A stretch of DNA of 58,473 nucleotides from Alphaproteobacteria bacterium. Lineage in GTDB: Bacteria; Pseudomonadota; Alphaproteobacteria; CAAGCB01; CAG-977. The notes beneath the pieces are model-generated. The model had not been told where the DNA came from and did not search any database. It was given only the letters and a program-made list of their open reading frames with translations. Position 1 is the first letter of the stretch; every line of letters begins with the position of its first letter. This document shows, piece after piece, positions 8,998 through 17,232 of the stretch. A program made the translations under genes and the position numbers. The stretch is from contig JAFZYY010000016.1 in the NCBI GenBank assembly GCA_017616015.1, positions 1 through 58,473 on the forward strand. Direction: 5' to 3'.

Positions 8998-9005
8998 GGC
9001 GTTTT
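8976..9005 (+). terminator. Possible terminator overlapping the lipoprotein stop
   Basis: GCCTTACGGC and GCTGTAAGGC form a ten-pair stem with one G-T pair, followed by GTTTTG. The stop codon sits inside the 3' arm. The T tract is short, so termination may be partial. Confidence 0.4.
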
Positions 9006-9022
9006 GAACCGGACATACAATC

Positions 9023-10195
9023 ATGACTTCTGATCAAAAAAAGCCCGTTATTATACAAATTCTGCCTCGTCTGGAAACAGGCGGCGTCGAACGGGGAAGT
9101 TTGGAAATAGCTTCGGCACTGCAAGACGCCGGCTGGACTTCCGTTGTCGTTTCCGGCGGCGGAAGGTTGGTGCGCGATTTGGAAAAGCTGGGGACAGAAC
9201 ATATCACTTTGCCCGTTTATTCCAAAAATTACTTTACCATGCTCCGAAACGCCAAACGTCTGGCCGAAATCATCACCGAAAAAAAAGCGGACATCGTGCA
9301 CGCCAGATCCCGCGCGCCGGCCTGGAGTGCAAAATGGGCTTGTCAGAAAACTGGCGTTCCTCTGCTGACGACCTTCCACGGCGCTTACAATTTGGGGCCG
9401 TTTAAGATTAAAAAGAAATATAATAAAGTCATGACGGACGGCGTTTTAACAATCGCCGTATCCAACTTCATCAAACGGCATATTCTGAGCAATTACGAAA
9501 CTGTTGAAGAAAATAATATAAGAGTCATTCACCGCGGTGCGGACGTGGAACGCTTTGACAGAACGAAAGTTTCTCAGGAACGCCTTATTGCGTTGTCTCA
9601 AAAGTGGCGGGTTCCCGAAGACCTGCCGGTCATCATGCTGCCGGGGCGCCTGACGCGGTGGAAAGGGCAGCTTATTTTGCTGGAAGCTCTTTCCAAAATG
9701 CATCATAAAGAGCTACGCTGTCTGCTGGTCGGATCGGATCAGGGACGCAAAGGCTATCGCCGCGAACTGGAAAGAAAAATTAAAAAGCTGGGATTATCAG
9801 GCGTCGTGCAGATTGTCGATCATTGCAGCGAAATGGACGTGGCTTATATGCTTTCGGACATTGTTGTTTCCGCGTCTACGGATCCCGAAGCGTTCGGACG
9901 CGTCGTTCCCGAAGCGCAGGCCATGGGGCGCATTGTGATCGGTCCCAATCACGGCGGCGCGACGGAAACAATCCGCGACGGGGAAACCGGTTTTCTGTTC
10001 GAACCGGGCAATGCGGACGATTTGGCGGCAAAGCTGGACGCGGTTTTATCCATGAGCGCGGAGGATAAAAAACGCATTGCGGAAAAAGCCGTCGAAAGTG
10101 TGCGCACCGAATTTTCCAAAGCGTTGATGTGCGCTAAAACGCTGGACGTTTATCGGGAAATTTTAAAAAAATTTCCAGTTGAAAAAGGTGAGTAA
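9023..10195 (+). CDS. Glycosyltransferase, GT4 family
   Basis: GT-B fold retaining glycosyltransferase of 390 residues. The N-terminal domain begins with ILPRLETGGVERGSLEIA, the acceptor-side glycine loop typical of WaaG/RfaG-like enzymes. The C-terminal nucleotide-sugar domain carries LPGRLTRWKGQ and the E-x7-E element EAFGRVVPE, followed by GGATETIRDGETGFLF. It has no membrane segment, so it is probably a peripheral cytoplasmic enzyme using lipid-linked or LPS-core acceptors. Donor and acceptor cannot be read from sequence. No other glycan genes are adjacent. Confidence 0.87.
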   Translation: MTSDQKKPVIIQILPRLETGGVERGSLEIASALQDAGWTSVVVSGGGRLVRDLEKLGTEHITLPVYSKNYFTMLRNAKRLAEIITEKKADIVHARSRAPAWSAKWACQKTGVPLLTTFHGAYNLGPFKIKKKYNKVMTDGVLTIAVSNFIKRHILSNYETVEENNIRVIHRGADVERFDRTKVSQERLIALSQKWRVPEDLPVIMLPGRLTRWKGQLILLEALSKMHHKELRCLLVGSDQGRKGYRRELERKIKKLGLSGVVQIVDHCSEMDVAYMLSDIVVSASTDPEAFGRVVPEAQAMGRIVIGPNHGGATETIRDGETGFLFEPGNADDLAAKLDAVLSMSAEDKKRIAEKAVESVRTEFSKALMCAKTLDVYREILKKFPVEKGE

Positions 10196-10224
10196 AAAAA
10201 CTCGTAAAAAAACCGGATTAGTTC

Positions 10225-10253
10225 TTGAATACGGAACAAACCGGAATTACAAT
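10225..10253 (+). promoter_or_regulatory. Sigma-70 promoter of thrS-infC
   Basis: TTGAAT (10225-10230), 17-base spacer, TACAAT (10248-10253). It lies just past the glycosyltransferase stop and would give a leader of roughly 30 bases before the thrS start. Confidence 0.7.
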
Positions 10254-10292
10254 GCGCGCATTCATTTTTTTAACTTGAGAAAGAAGATTTTT

Positions 10293-12212
10293 ATGGTTTC
10301 GATAAGACTTCCCGACAGCTCGCAGCTGTCTTTTGACGGACAGACCAGCGGCGCGGAAATCGCCGCCAGGATCGGTCCGGGATTGGCTAAGGCCGCGTTG
10401 GCAATCAAAGTAAACGGCAAAGCGCAGGATTTGGCCACGCCGATTACGCAGGACGCCGATATTGATATAATTACCGCCAAATCTCCCGAAGGATTGGATA
10501 TTATCCGCCACACCTGTTCGCATGTCATGGCGGAAGCGGTGCAGGAATTGTATCCTGAAACACAGGTTACGATCGGGCCGTCGATCGAAAACGGTTTCTA
10601 TTACGACTTTGCGCGCAAAACGCCGTTCACGCCGACGGATTTGGAAGCAATCGAAAAGAAGATGGCCGAAATCATCGATCGCGACGAAACGATTGTCCGC
10701 GAGGAAAAACCGCGTGCCGAAGCAATCAAATTCTTTAAGGATAAAGGCGAAAAGTATAAAGTCGAACTGATTGAAGACTTGCCCGCCGACGCGGTTATCA
10801 GCTTTTATAAGCAAGGCAACTTTATCGACCTGTGCCGCGGGCCTCATCTGCCTTCGACCGGAAAAGTCGGCAAAGCGTTCAAACTGATGAAAGTTGCGGG
10901 CGCTTACTGGCGCGGCGATTCTTCGCGCGAACAGTTGCAACGCATTTACGGTACGGCCTGGGCGGATAAGAAAGCTCTGGACGCTTATCTGCTTCAGTTG
11001 GAAGAAGCCGAAAAACGCGATCACCGCAAACTTGGCCGCGAAATGGATCTGTTCCATTTTGAAGATGTCGCCCCCGGCGATATTTTCTGGCACCCGCACG
11101 GCTGGACGTTGTTCCAGACGCTGATCGACTATGAACGCAAGCGTCAGAACGCCGAAGGTTATGTCGAAATCAACACGCCGCAGATTATGGACCGCGTTTT
11201 GTGGGAAACGTCGGGACACTGGGATTGGTACCGTGAAAATATGTTCACGACAACAATCGAAGATCGCGTTTACTGCGTGAAACCGATGAACTGCCCCGGC
11301 GGCATTCTGGTGTTCAAGCAGGGGATCAAGTCTTACCGCGATCTGCCGCAGTACATCGCCGAATTCGGTCGAGTCCACCGTTATGAAGCCTCCGGCGCGA
11401 TTCACGGGTTGTTCCGCGTCCGCGGGTTCACGCAGGACGACGCTCACATTTTCTGCACGCCTGAGCAGCTGGAAGAGGAATGCCAGAAAGTCGTTCGCTT
11501 GATGCTGAGCATTTACGAAGCGTTTGATTTGAAAGACATCAATATTAAGTTGTCTACCCGTCCGGAAAAGCGCATCGGCTCCGACGAGTTGTGGGATCAC
11601 ACGGAAGCCGCGTTGGCGAAGGCGCTGACGGATATGGGCTACAAATACACGCTGAATCCAGGCGACGGCGCTTTCTACGGTCCGAAGCTGGACTTCAAGG
11701 TCAAGGACACAATCGGCCGCGAATGGCAGTTGGGTACTCTGCAAGTCGACATGAACCTGCCGGAACGCTTTGATGTTTCCTATATCGGCGAAGACGGCGA
11801 AAAGCATCGTCCGATTATGTTACACCGCGCTTTGTTCGGCTCTTTGGAACGTTTCACCGGCATCATGATTGAAAATTACGCGGGCAAGTTCCCGTTCTGG
11901 TTGGCGCCGGTACAGGCTGTCGTCGCGACTATCACGGACGAAGGAAACGATTATGCCAGAGAAGTCCTGAAAGCGTTAAAGAAAGCGGGTATTCGGGCGG
12001 AATTGGATTTACGCAACGAAAAGATCAACTATAAAATCCGCGAACATTCTTTAAAGAAAGTACCCGTCATGTTGGTGATCGGCAAAAAAGAAGCGGCCGA
12101 ACACACGTTGACGATCAGACGTTTGGGACAGGAAAAGCAAGAAACGCTTGCACTTGACGACGTAATTGCTAAACTTGTCAAAGAAGCGGCTTTACCGCTG
12201 ATGGAAAATTAA
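10293..12212 (+). CDS. thrS: Threonyl-tRNA synthetase
   Basis: Charges tRNA-Thr. The 639 residues have the full-length architecture: TGS domain (about 1-62), N2 editing domain with HTCSHVMAEA, a class II catalytic core with MNCPGG (zinc Cys), RVHRYEASGAIHGLFRVRGF (motif 2 region) and LHRALFGSLERF (motif 3), and a C-terminal anticodon-binding domain. The frame is open for 38 more codons upstream, but those overlap the previous gene and the promoter. ATG at 10293, with the family N-terminus MVSIRLPDSS, is chosen. Followed by infC. Confidence 0.97.
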   Translation: MVSIRLPDSSQLSFDGQTSGAEIAARIGPGLAKAALAIKVNGKAQDLATPITQDADIDIITAKSPEGLDIIRHTCSHVMAEAVQELYPETQVTIGPSIENGFYYDFARKTPFTPTDLEAIEKKMAEIIDRDETIVREEKPRAEAIKFFKDKGEKYKVELIEDLPADAVISFYKQGNFIDLCRGPHLPSTGKVGKAFKLMKVAGAYWRGDSSREQLQRIYGTAWADKKALDAYLLQLEEAEKRDHRKLGREMDLFHFEDVAPGDIFWHPHGWTLFQTLIDYERKRQNAEGYVEINTPQIMDRVLWETSGHWDWYRENMFTTTIEDRVYCVKPMNCPGGILVFKQGIKSYRDLPQYIAEFGRVHRYEASGAIHGLFRVRGFTQDDAHIFCTPEQLEEECQKVVRLMLSIYEAFDLKDINIKLSTRPEKRIGSDELWDHTEAALAKALTDMGYKYTLNPGDGAFYGPKLDFKVKDTIGREWQLGTLQVDMNLPERFDVSYIGEDGEKHRPIMLHRALFGSLERFTGIMIENYAGKFPFWLAPVQAVVATITDEGNDYAREVLKALKKAGIRAELDLRNEKINYKIREHSLKKVPVMLVIGKKEAAEHTLTIRRLGQEKQETLALDDVIAKLVKEAALPLMEN

Positions 12213-12223
12213 CTTTAATTGAT

Positions 12224-12237
12224 GGAGGCTTTATATA
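12224..12237 (+). promoter_or_regulatory. infC ribosome binding site with ATA start codon
   Basis: GGAGG at 12224-12228 is followed six bases later by ATA at 12235-12237, in frame with infC. The nearest in-frame standard start, GTG at 12256, is 27 bases from the ribosome binding site. Non-standard start codons on infC are known to be used for autoregulation by IF3. Confidence 0.75.
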
Positions 12238-12771
12238 ACTACCGATACGACACAGGTGTCGCCCACCCGGGAGGGGCCGCGCACCAATACAGAAATTACG
12301 GCGAAAGAGATTCGATTGATTGACGAAACCGGTGAAAACGCCGGAATCGTTTCTTTGAAAGAGGCTTTGAAAAGGGCAGACGAAGTCGGATTAGATTTAA
12401 TCGAAATTTCGCCGAACGCCAACCCGCCCGTGTGCAAGATTTTGGATCTGGGCAAATACCGCTACGAACAGCAGAAAAGAAAGGCTGAAGCGCGGAAAAA
12501 CCAGAAGGTCGTCGAAATTAAGGAAATCAAACTAAGTCCGAATATCGACACTCACGATTACGAGGTCAAATTGCGTAGCGCTCAACGCTTTATCAACGAC
12601 GGGAACAAAGTCAAGTTTACATTGCGGTTCCGCGGCCGCGAAATGGCTTACATGGAACAGGGCGAAGAAGTTATGGCGCGCATTGTCGAAGATTCGGATT
12701 TATACGCTAAAATCGAACAGCCCGCAAAACTGGAAGGCAAACAGATTACGATGGTCATCGTGCCGAAATAA
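12235..12771 (+). CDS. infC: Translation initiation factor IF-3 (ATA start)
   Basis: IF3 binds the 30S subunit, checks the start codon and initiator tRNA, and prevents premature 50S joining. The 178 residues contain the N-terminal domain (about 15-85, with DLIEISPNANPPVCKILDLG) and the C-terminal domain (about 90-178, with KEIKLSPNIDTHDYEVKL). The ATA start is inferred from GGAGG six bases upstream and gives the short N-terminal tail MTTDTTQVSPT. A GTG start at 12256 would remove seven residues but lacks a ribosome binding site. It follows thrS by 22 bases, the usual thrS-infC order. Confidence 0.93.
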   Translation: MTTDTTQVSPTREGPRTNTEITAKEIRLIDETGENAGIVSLKEALKRADEVGLDLIEISPNANPPVCKILDLGKYRYEQQKRKAEARKNQKVVEIKEIKLSPNIDTHDYEVKLRSAQRFINDGNKVKFTLRFRGREMAYMEQGEEVMARIVEDSDLYAKIEQPAKLEGKQITMVIVPK

Positions 12772-12789
12772 GTTTTGCGATATTTCAGA

Positions 12790-12820
12790 AAATCCTCGCT
12801 TAATCGCGGGGATTTTTTTT
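12790..12820 (+). terminator. Terminator of thrS-infC
   Basis: AATCCTCGC, loop TTAATC, GCGGGGATT then a run of eight T. It ends the infC transcript and isolates the cysteine-rich locus downstream. Confidence 0.85.
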
Positions 12821-12857
12821 GCTCAAAAAAACAGAAACAAAAAAGAACGATTTATTA

Positions 12858-12879
12858 ATATACCCCCACCATCTATAAT
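12858..12879 (+). promoter_or_regulatory. Promoter motif of the first cysteine-rich unit
   Basis: ATATACCCCC (12858-12867), four unmatched bases, then TC and TATAAT (12874-12879). The same ATATACCCCC and TCTATAA at identical spacing occur at 17130-17151 before the third cysteine-rich gene. TATAAT is a good -10, but no canonical -35 is visible, so the C-tract may bind a regulator. The start codon is 72 bases past the -10. Confidence 0.55.
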
Positions 12880-12950
12880 TAATTTTTCTTTTTTTATAAA
12901 CAGGTATAAGATTAAAGCGTGGTAGTTTGTGATAGGGAGGGAGCAACGCC

Positions 12951-15239
12951 ATGAAGAAACGTTTGTTTTTATTAGCGGGACTACTTATTTTAGTTGCTAA
13001 TGGGGTTGAAGCCCGATCCTATAAACTGGGACGCGATTTGTATTCAAACGGGGACGATCTTGTTAATCCCAGCAATTTTAAAGATGTAGGAAATGCGCCG
13101 AATTCTTCCGGCTGTACTGGCGGAAAGGTTTACAATCCGGTTATAAGAAAATGCGTAAATCCCGGATGCGGCGAATTTTGTAGCGACTGTGTTTCAACGG
13201 ATCAGGGCAATTACTGTGCCGGCTGTGTCGGTGAAGGGGAAAAGAAAACCTATTTAAGCCCCTCAGAAGGTTTGTGCCATTATTGTCAGAACGGTCCCGA
13301 AGGAATCAGCAACTGCGATCTGTGTACAAAAAACAATCTGATTCTTAAGTGTGAAGCGTGTGGTAACAACCTTACTTTGCAAAACAACCAATGTGTTCCG
13401 GAAACCTGTCCGCAGGGGCAAGTGTTTAACACGAGTTTAGGCAAATGTGTAAATGAAGGGTGCGGCAACGGTTGCGCCGACTGCGTGTCGACGGACAGAG
13501 GCTTTTTCTGTGCGGAATGCGAAGCGGGACGAGGTTTCTACTTGTCTGAGGACGGTGTGGAAAGCGCCAACGGAACATGCATGATTTGTCCGAAAACATA
13601 CCATTCGGACGACGAAGAAGGCAGATCGCCGTCTAAGTGTGTCAAATGCCCTTACAATAACTCGGCGTTTCAGGGGCCGTGGTCTCCGGCCGGCAGCACT
13701 CTGGCTTCCTGTTCGTTCTGCGATGTAGGGTGCAGAAATTGCTCGAACACGCAACACCAGTGCATCGAATGTTACGAAGGATATACAAAAGAAGGCAACA
13801 GCTGTGTAGCGCAAGGTTGCTCGGAAGGTCAGGTCTATCACCCGGTTTTGCAGGATTGCGTGCCCGCAGGTTGCGAAAACAACTGCACCTATTGTGTAAA
13901 CGATGCTTATTGTTATACCTGTCCGGCGGGAACATATTTGTCTTCAACGGGGACGTGCCAGTCTTGTCCGAAAGGGACGTATACTGCCACCGCCAACAGA
14001 CAAACGGCCTGCACGCCCTGCGAAAAGGGAACATATAACAACGCGACGGGATCCACGTCTTGCACACCCTGTGACGCAGGAAAGTATTCGTCCGCTGTGG
14101 GTAGTCAGAGCTGTTCTAACTGCCCGTCCGGCAAATATTCCAAATCCGGCGCGGAACAATGTGAAACTTGCTCCACTTTAATCCCGCATTGCACAACGTG
14201 TACGTATAATGGCGGAGCTCTGAAATGCACGGCATGCGGTTCAGGTTATAACGTTCAGAACGGGGAATGCGTAGAAAATCCGTGTAGCGCGGGACAGGCC
14301 TATAACTCTGCGATCGGCAAATGCGTAACGGCCGGTTGTTCGACATGCAACGGCGTCGCCGGCGCATGTCAAACCGATGAAGCCGGTCAGAGTTATTGCT
14401 CGAAATGCGCCAGCTCTTCTTATCTGAGCCGCGATGACGGAGCGTGTCACACGTGTTCTTCCGCGATAGATCATTGCTCGGCCTGCAGTATGTCTCAAAA
14501 CGGGACAATCATCTGCTCTTCGTGCACGTCGGGATTTGAACCGTCAGGAACGGGAACAAGTTGTGTTTCGTCAAGCTGCGACAGCGGATACTTTTTGAGC
14601 CCCTGCACAGGTAACTGCGCTGCTTGTCCGGCGGCATGCGGAACCTGTAGCGCGCCCGCTTCATGCGGCACCAACAAAAGTGCGGCAATTTGTTCGACCT
14701 GCAGTGCCGGATACACCGGTCCGTCAAATGGACGATGCTATAAAAACTGTAGCTCCGGACAATATTGGAGCTATTCAACCAACAGCTGTCAGTCCTGTCC
14801 GACACACTGCTCGAACTGTTATCATAACTGTCCGTACGCAGGCTATGTCAGTATTGAGAGATGCTCTACTACCTGTACCGGTTGCGACAGCGCCGATTAT
14901 CAGGTGTCAAACGGGCAGTGCGTTGAAAAGCACGGCTGTACCAGCGGCCAGATATGGCACCCGACTCTGCAGTTATGCATAACGTCAAACTGCGTCGCCA
15001 ACTGTAAATCCTATGTACAGGATAACAAATACCAGACGTGTTACTGTGCGGAATGCAATCCGGGATATACGTTAAATAACCGCGGTGAGTGCGTGGCCTG
15101 CTCGACCATAACCAGTCATTGCGCTACCTGCCAGACAGAGGTGAGCAAGGGAGTAATCTCTTTGGTTTGTATAGGGTGTGACAACAATTACAATTTGTCA
15201 GGCGGCTCTTGTGTCGCGCAGCAACAAAATGCTTATTAA
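12951..15239 (+). CDS. Secreted cysteine-rich repeat protein A (762 aa)
   Basis: Not a recognised bacterial family. A Sec signal peptide (about 1-21, ending NGVEA) is followed by mature N-terminus RSYKLGRDLYSNG. The rest consists of cysteine-rich modules of about 45-50 residues, with signatures such as GKVYNPVIRKCVNPGC and YCAGC, mixed with shorter repeats of the CPAGTYxSxxGxxxC type. The pattern resembles furin, TNFR, ephrin-receptor-like (GCC2/GCC3) and Giardia VSP-type modules of eukaryotic surface proteins. No C-terminal membrane segment, sorting signal or enzyme domain is visible. Extracellular disulfide-bonded protein is the likely form. The start has GGGAGGGAG seven bases upstream. It probably shares a transcript with protein B. 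Confidence 0.8.
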   Translation: MKKRLFLLAGLLILVANGVEARSYKLGRDLYSNGDDLVNPSNFKDVGNAPNSSGCTGGKVYNPVIRKCVNPGCGEFCSDCVSTDQGNYCAGCVGEGEKKTYLSPSEGLCHYCQNGPEGISNCDLCTKNNLILKCEACGNNLTLQNNQCVPETCPQGQVFNTSLGKCVNEGCGNGCADCVSTDRGFFCAECEAGRGFYLSEDGVESANGTCMICPKTYHSDDEEGRSPSKCVKCPYNNSAFQGPWSPAGSTLASCSFCDVGCRNCSNTQHQCIECYEGYTKEGNSCVAQGCSEGQVYHPVLQDCVPAGCENNCTYCVNDAYCYTCPAGTYLSSTGTCQSCPKGTYTATANRQTACTPCEKGTYNNATGSTSCTPCDAGKYSSAVGSQSCSNCPSGKYSKSGAEQCETCSTLIPHCTTCTYNGGALKCTACGSGYNVQNGECVENPCSAGQAYNSAIGKCVTAGCSTCNGVAGACQTDEAGQSYCSKCASSSYLSRDDGACHTCSSAIDHCSACSMSQNGTIICSSCTSGFEPSGTGTSCVSSSCDSGYFLSPCTGNCAACPAACGTCSAPASCGTNKSAAICSTCSAGYTGPSNGRCYKNCSSGQYWSYSTNSCQSCPTHCSNCYHNCPYAGYVSIERCSTTCTGCDSADYQVSNGQCVEKHGCTSGQIWHPTLQLCITSNCVANCKSYVQDNKYQTCYCAECNPGYTLNNRGECVACSTITSHCATCQTEVSKGVISLVCIGCDNNYNLSGGSCVAQQQNAY

Positions 15240-15273
15240 AGATAACAACGCGTAAAGCGGAAAGGATTTTACC

Positions 15274-17034
15274 ATGAAAAAATACATATACTTTTTGACA
15301 TGTTTATGTTTTTTAGGCTTATGCGGTTCCGCTGAAGCGGATACAGTCAAAGTTGGGCGTAAAGGTGTCTTTACCACAACGGATAAAATAAAAGCGTCTG
15401 TATCTTCGTGCTCACCCGGACAAGTCCGAGTAGGAGGTGTCTGTATTTATCCTGACGCTCCGGTTACCCCGCAATCCTGTCCGAGCGGAAAGGTGTGGGC
15501 AACCGATAGAGCGGCTTGCATCAGTTGCCCCGATAATTGCTCTTCCTGTACGGAAACATGTAGCGGAACGACGTCGGGCAAATATTGCACCAGAAACGGA
15601 ATATCTCAGATTCCTTATACATATACGTGCACGAACTGTGATCCCGGATTTGCTTTGAATAACACAACCAAAATATGCGAGCACTCTTGTCCGGCCGGAA
15701 AGGTTTGGAGCGAAAAAGCCGGGGACTGCGTGACTTCCTGTCCCGCGGGACAAATTCTTCACCCGTCTCTGGAACACTGCGTACCGGAAGGCGGTTGCTT
15801 GTCGCCGTACTGCACTTCCTGTCCTGATTTGCAAGGTTGCTTGGCTTGCCAGGAAGGGTTTGCTTTGAACAATGACGGCGTTTGTGCTTCAACATGCGGT
15901 GACGGCGAAGTTTATAATCCGGTCATTCAGGAATGCGTTACGCCTGGGTGCGGAGAAGCCGATTTTTGTTCGAACTGCGTTTCAACGCCGCAGGGAGATT
16001 ACTGCGCCGCATGCGATTCCGAACATGTGGTTGCGGGAAAGGTTTATCTGTCCCCGACCGATGGTTTGTGTCATGACTGCGGATCAGGGCCTCAAAATCC
16101 GGATCTGAATCTTCATTGCTCTTATTGCGGAAACCTGGGAAGAAATGTTGTATGCCGCGGCTGTGAAGACGGATATACGCTGAATGCGGACGGAACATGC
16201 ACGTCGCCTGTTCCTTCGTGCCCGGCCGGACAATACCACAGTATTTCAGCTTGTGCGGATTGCCCGGAGAATTGCGATATCTGCAACGGCAGACTATATA
16301 CTCTGACCGACTATGGTGTCGGTGAAGTTGTGGAAGAAAGCGTGCGTTGTTCCGTCTGTGCGGAAGGTTTCAGATTGTCCGAAGACTTCTTATGCGTACC
16401 CGAAGACACACCTGTTTGCGGCGTCGGTGAATACACGCAATATGACGGTACGTGTGCTCCTTGTCCCGATGATTGCAATTCCTGTGAAGAAACATGCGCC
16501 GACGGGTATTATCTTGTGGCTAACGGGCAGTGCGGTAGAGGCAAAAGCGCCAGCAGGAACTCTTCCATTGTTTCCTGTGTTGCCTGCAAGCACAATATTG
16601 ACGCCGAATGCGTAAATATTTTTGGAGATGCTAATCCGTGGCAGGGAACAAACGGCGGGTATTATTGGTGCGCTGACGGAACCCATTCCATTCCTGCGGG
16701 AAAGACCTGTTGGGAAGGATATGGCCATTATCAAACGATAACGGTTCCCAGCGGAACGCCGTCTTATACGGCGGTCAGCCTCCGTTTCTGGGGAAATACG
16801 GCTGTCAACGGCAGTTTCTCGGCCAACTATCTGTCCGTCGGTTTGGATTGGGGACAGAAGACATCGCCGGCCACATTTACATTTAATAACAATGTGACTG
16901 TCAATATTCTCTTTATCCTGCAAGGGGATAAAGCAGTCTTTAACGGCGGTCTCAGCGGACCTTCAAGATGTCTTTATCAATACGGAGCCGGCAACTGTAC
17001 CTGTTCCGGCAGTTCGCCGAAGATATGTCAGTAA
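15274..17034 (+). CDS. Secreted cysteine-rich repeat protein B (586 aa)
   Basis: Paralogue of protein A, 34 bases downstream with AAAGGA before its ATG and no terminator between them. Signal peptide about 1-22 (ending GSAEA), mature N-terminus DTVKVGRKGVF. Cysteine-rich modules cover about residues 45-440. The block with GEVYNPVIQECVTPGC, YLSPTDGLCHDC and a GYTLNADGTC ending closely parallels the start of protein A. Unlike A and C, it ends in a cysteine-poor domain of about 130 residues (about 455-586), rich in Gly, Ser, Thr and aromatics (AVSLRFWGNTAVNG, LSVGLDWGQK), which looks beta-rich and could be the binding head. Function unknown. Confidence 0.8.
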   Translation: MKKYIYFLTCLCFLGLCGSAEADTVKVGRKGVFTTTDKIKASVSSCSPGQVRVGGVCIYPDAPVTPQSCPSGKVWATDRAACISCPDNCSSCTETCSGTTSGKYCTRNGISQIPYTYTCTNCDPGFALNNTTKICEHSCPAGKVWSEKAGDCVTSCPAGQILHPSLEHCVPEGGCLSPYCTSCPDLQGCLACQEGFALNNDGVCASTCGDGEVYNPVIQECVTPGCGEADFCSNCVSTPQGDYCAACDSEHVVAGKVYLSPTDGLCHDCGSGPQNPDLNLHCSYCGNLGRNVVCRGCEDGYTLNADGTCTSPVPSCPAGQYHSISACADCPENCDICNGRLYTLTDYGVGEVVEESVRCSVCAEGFRLSEDFLCVPEDTPVCGVGEYTQYDGTCAPCPDDCNSCEETCADGYYLVANGQCGRGKSASRNSSIVSCVACKHNIDAECVNIFGDANPWQGTNGGYYWCADGTHSIPAGKTCWEGYGHYQTITVPSGTPSYTAVSLRFWGNTAVNGSFSANYLSVGLDWGQKTSPATFTFNNNVTVNILFILQGDKAVFNGGLSGPSRCLYQYGAGNCTCSGSSPKICQ

Positions 17035-17060
17035 GACCGCAAAAACGGTAACATAAATTT

Positions 17061-17100
17061 AAAACAGCCGCGAAGACGATTTTTTCGCGGCTGTTTCTTT
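17061..17100 (+). terminator. Terminator after protein B
   Basis: AAACAGCCGCGAA and TTCGCGGCTGTTT form a thirteen-pair stem, followed by CTTTTT. It ends the A-B transcript, so protein C has its own promoter. Confidence 0.9.
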
Positions 17101-17129
17101 TAAAAATTGTTTTTTTTATTTATCCGACG

Positions 17130-17151
17130 ATATACCCCCGCGCTCTATAAC
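17130..17151 (+). promoter_or_regulatory. Shared upstream motif before protein C
   Basis: ATATACCCCC (17130-17139), four bases, then TC and TATAAC (17146-17151). It matches the motif before protein A in sequence and spacing. Because a consensus-like sigma-70 promoter follows at 17165, the motif may be an upstream regulator site rather than the promoter itself. Confidence 0.55.
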
Positions 17152-17164
17152 TGTTTAGACTTTG

Positions 17165-17193
17165 TTGACTTTCCTTGAAAACGCGTATATTAT
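17165..17193 (+). promoter_or_regulatory. Sigma-70 promoter of protein C
   Basis: TTGACT (17165-17170), 17-base spacer, TATTAT (17188-17193). About 32 bases of leader would precede the ATG, which has AGGGAGGG seven bases upstream. Confidence 0.65.
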
Positions 17194-17232
17194 CTAAAAT
17201 AAAATAAGTTTGAGAAGAGGGAGGGCTCAATC

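Noticed and set aside
10218-11807. Open frame of 529 codons antisense to thrS
   Set aside because: It lies wholly over thrS and the region before it, has no ribosome binding site, and encodes a protein with biased, non-domain composition. It is a codon-bias shadow.
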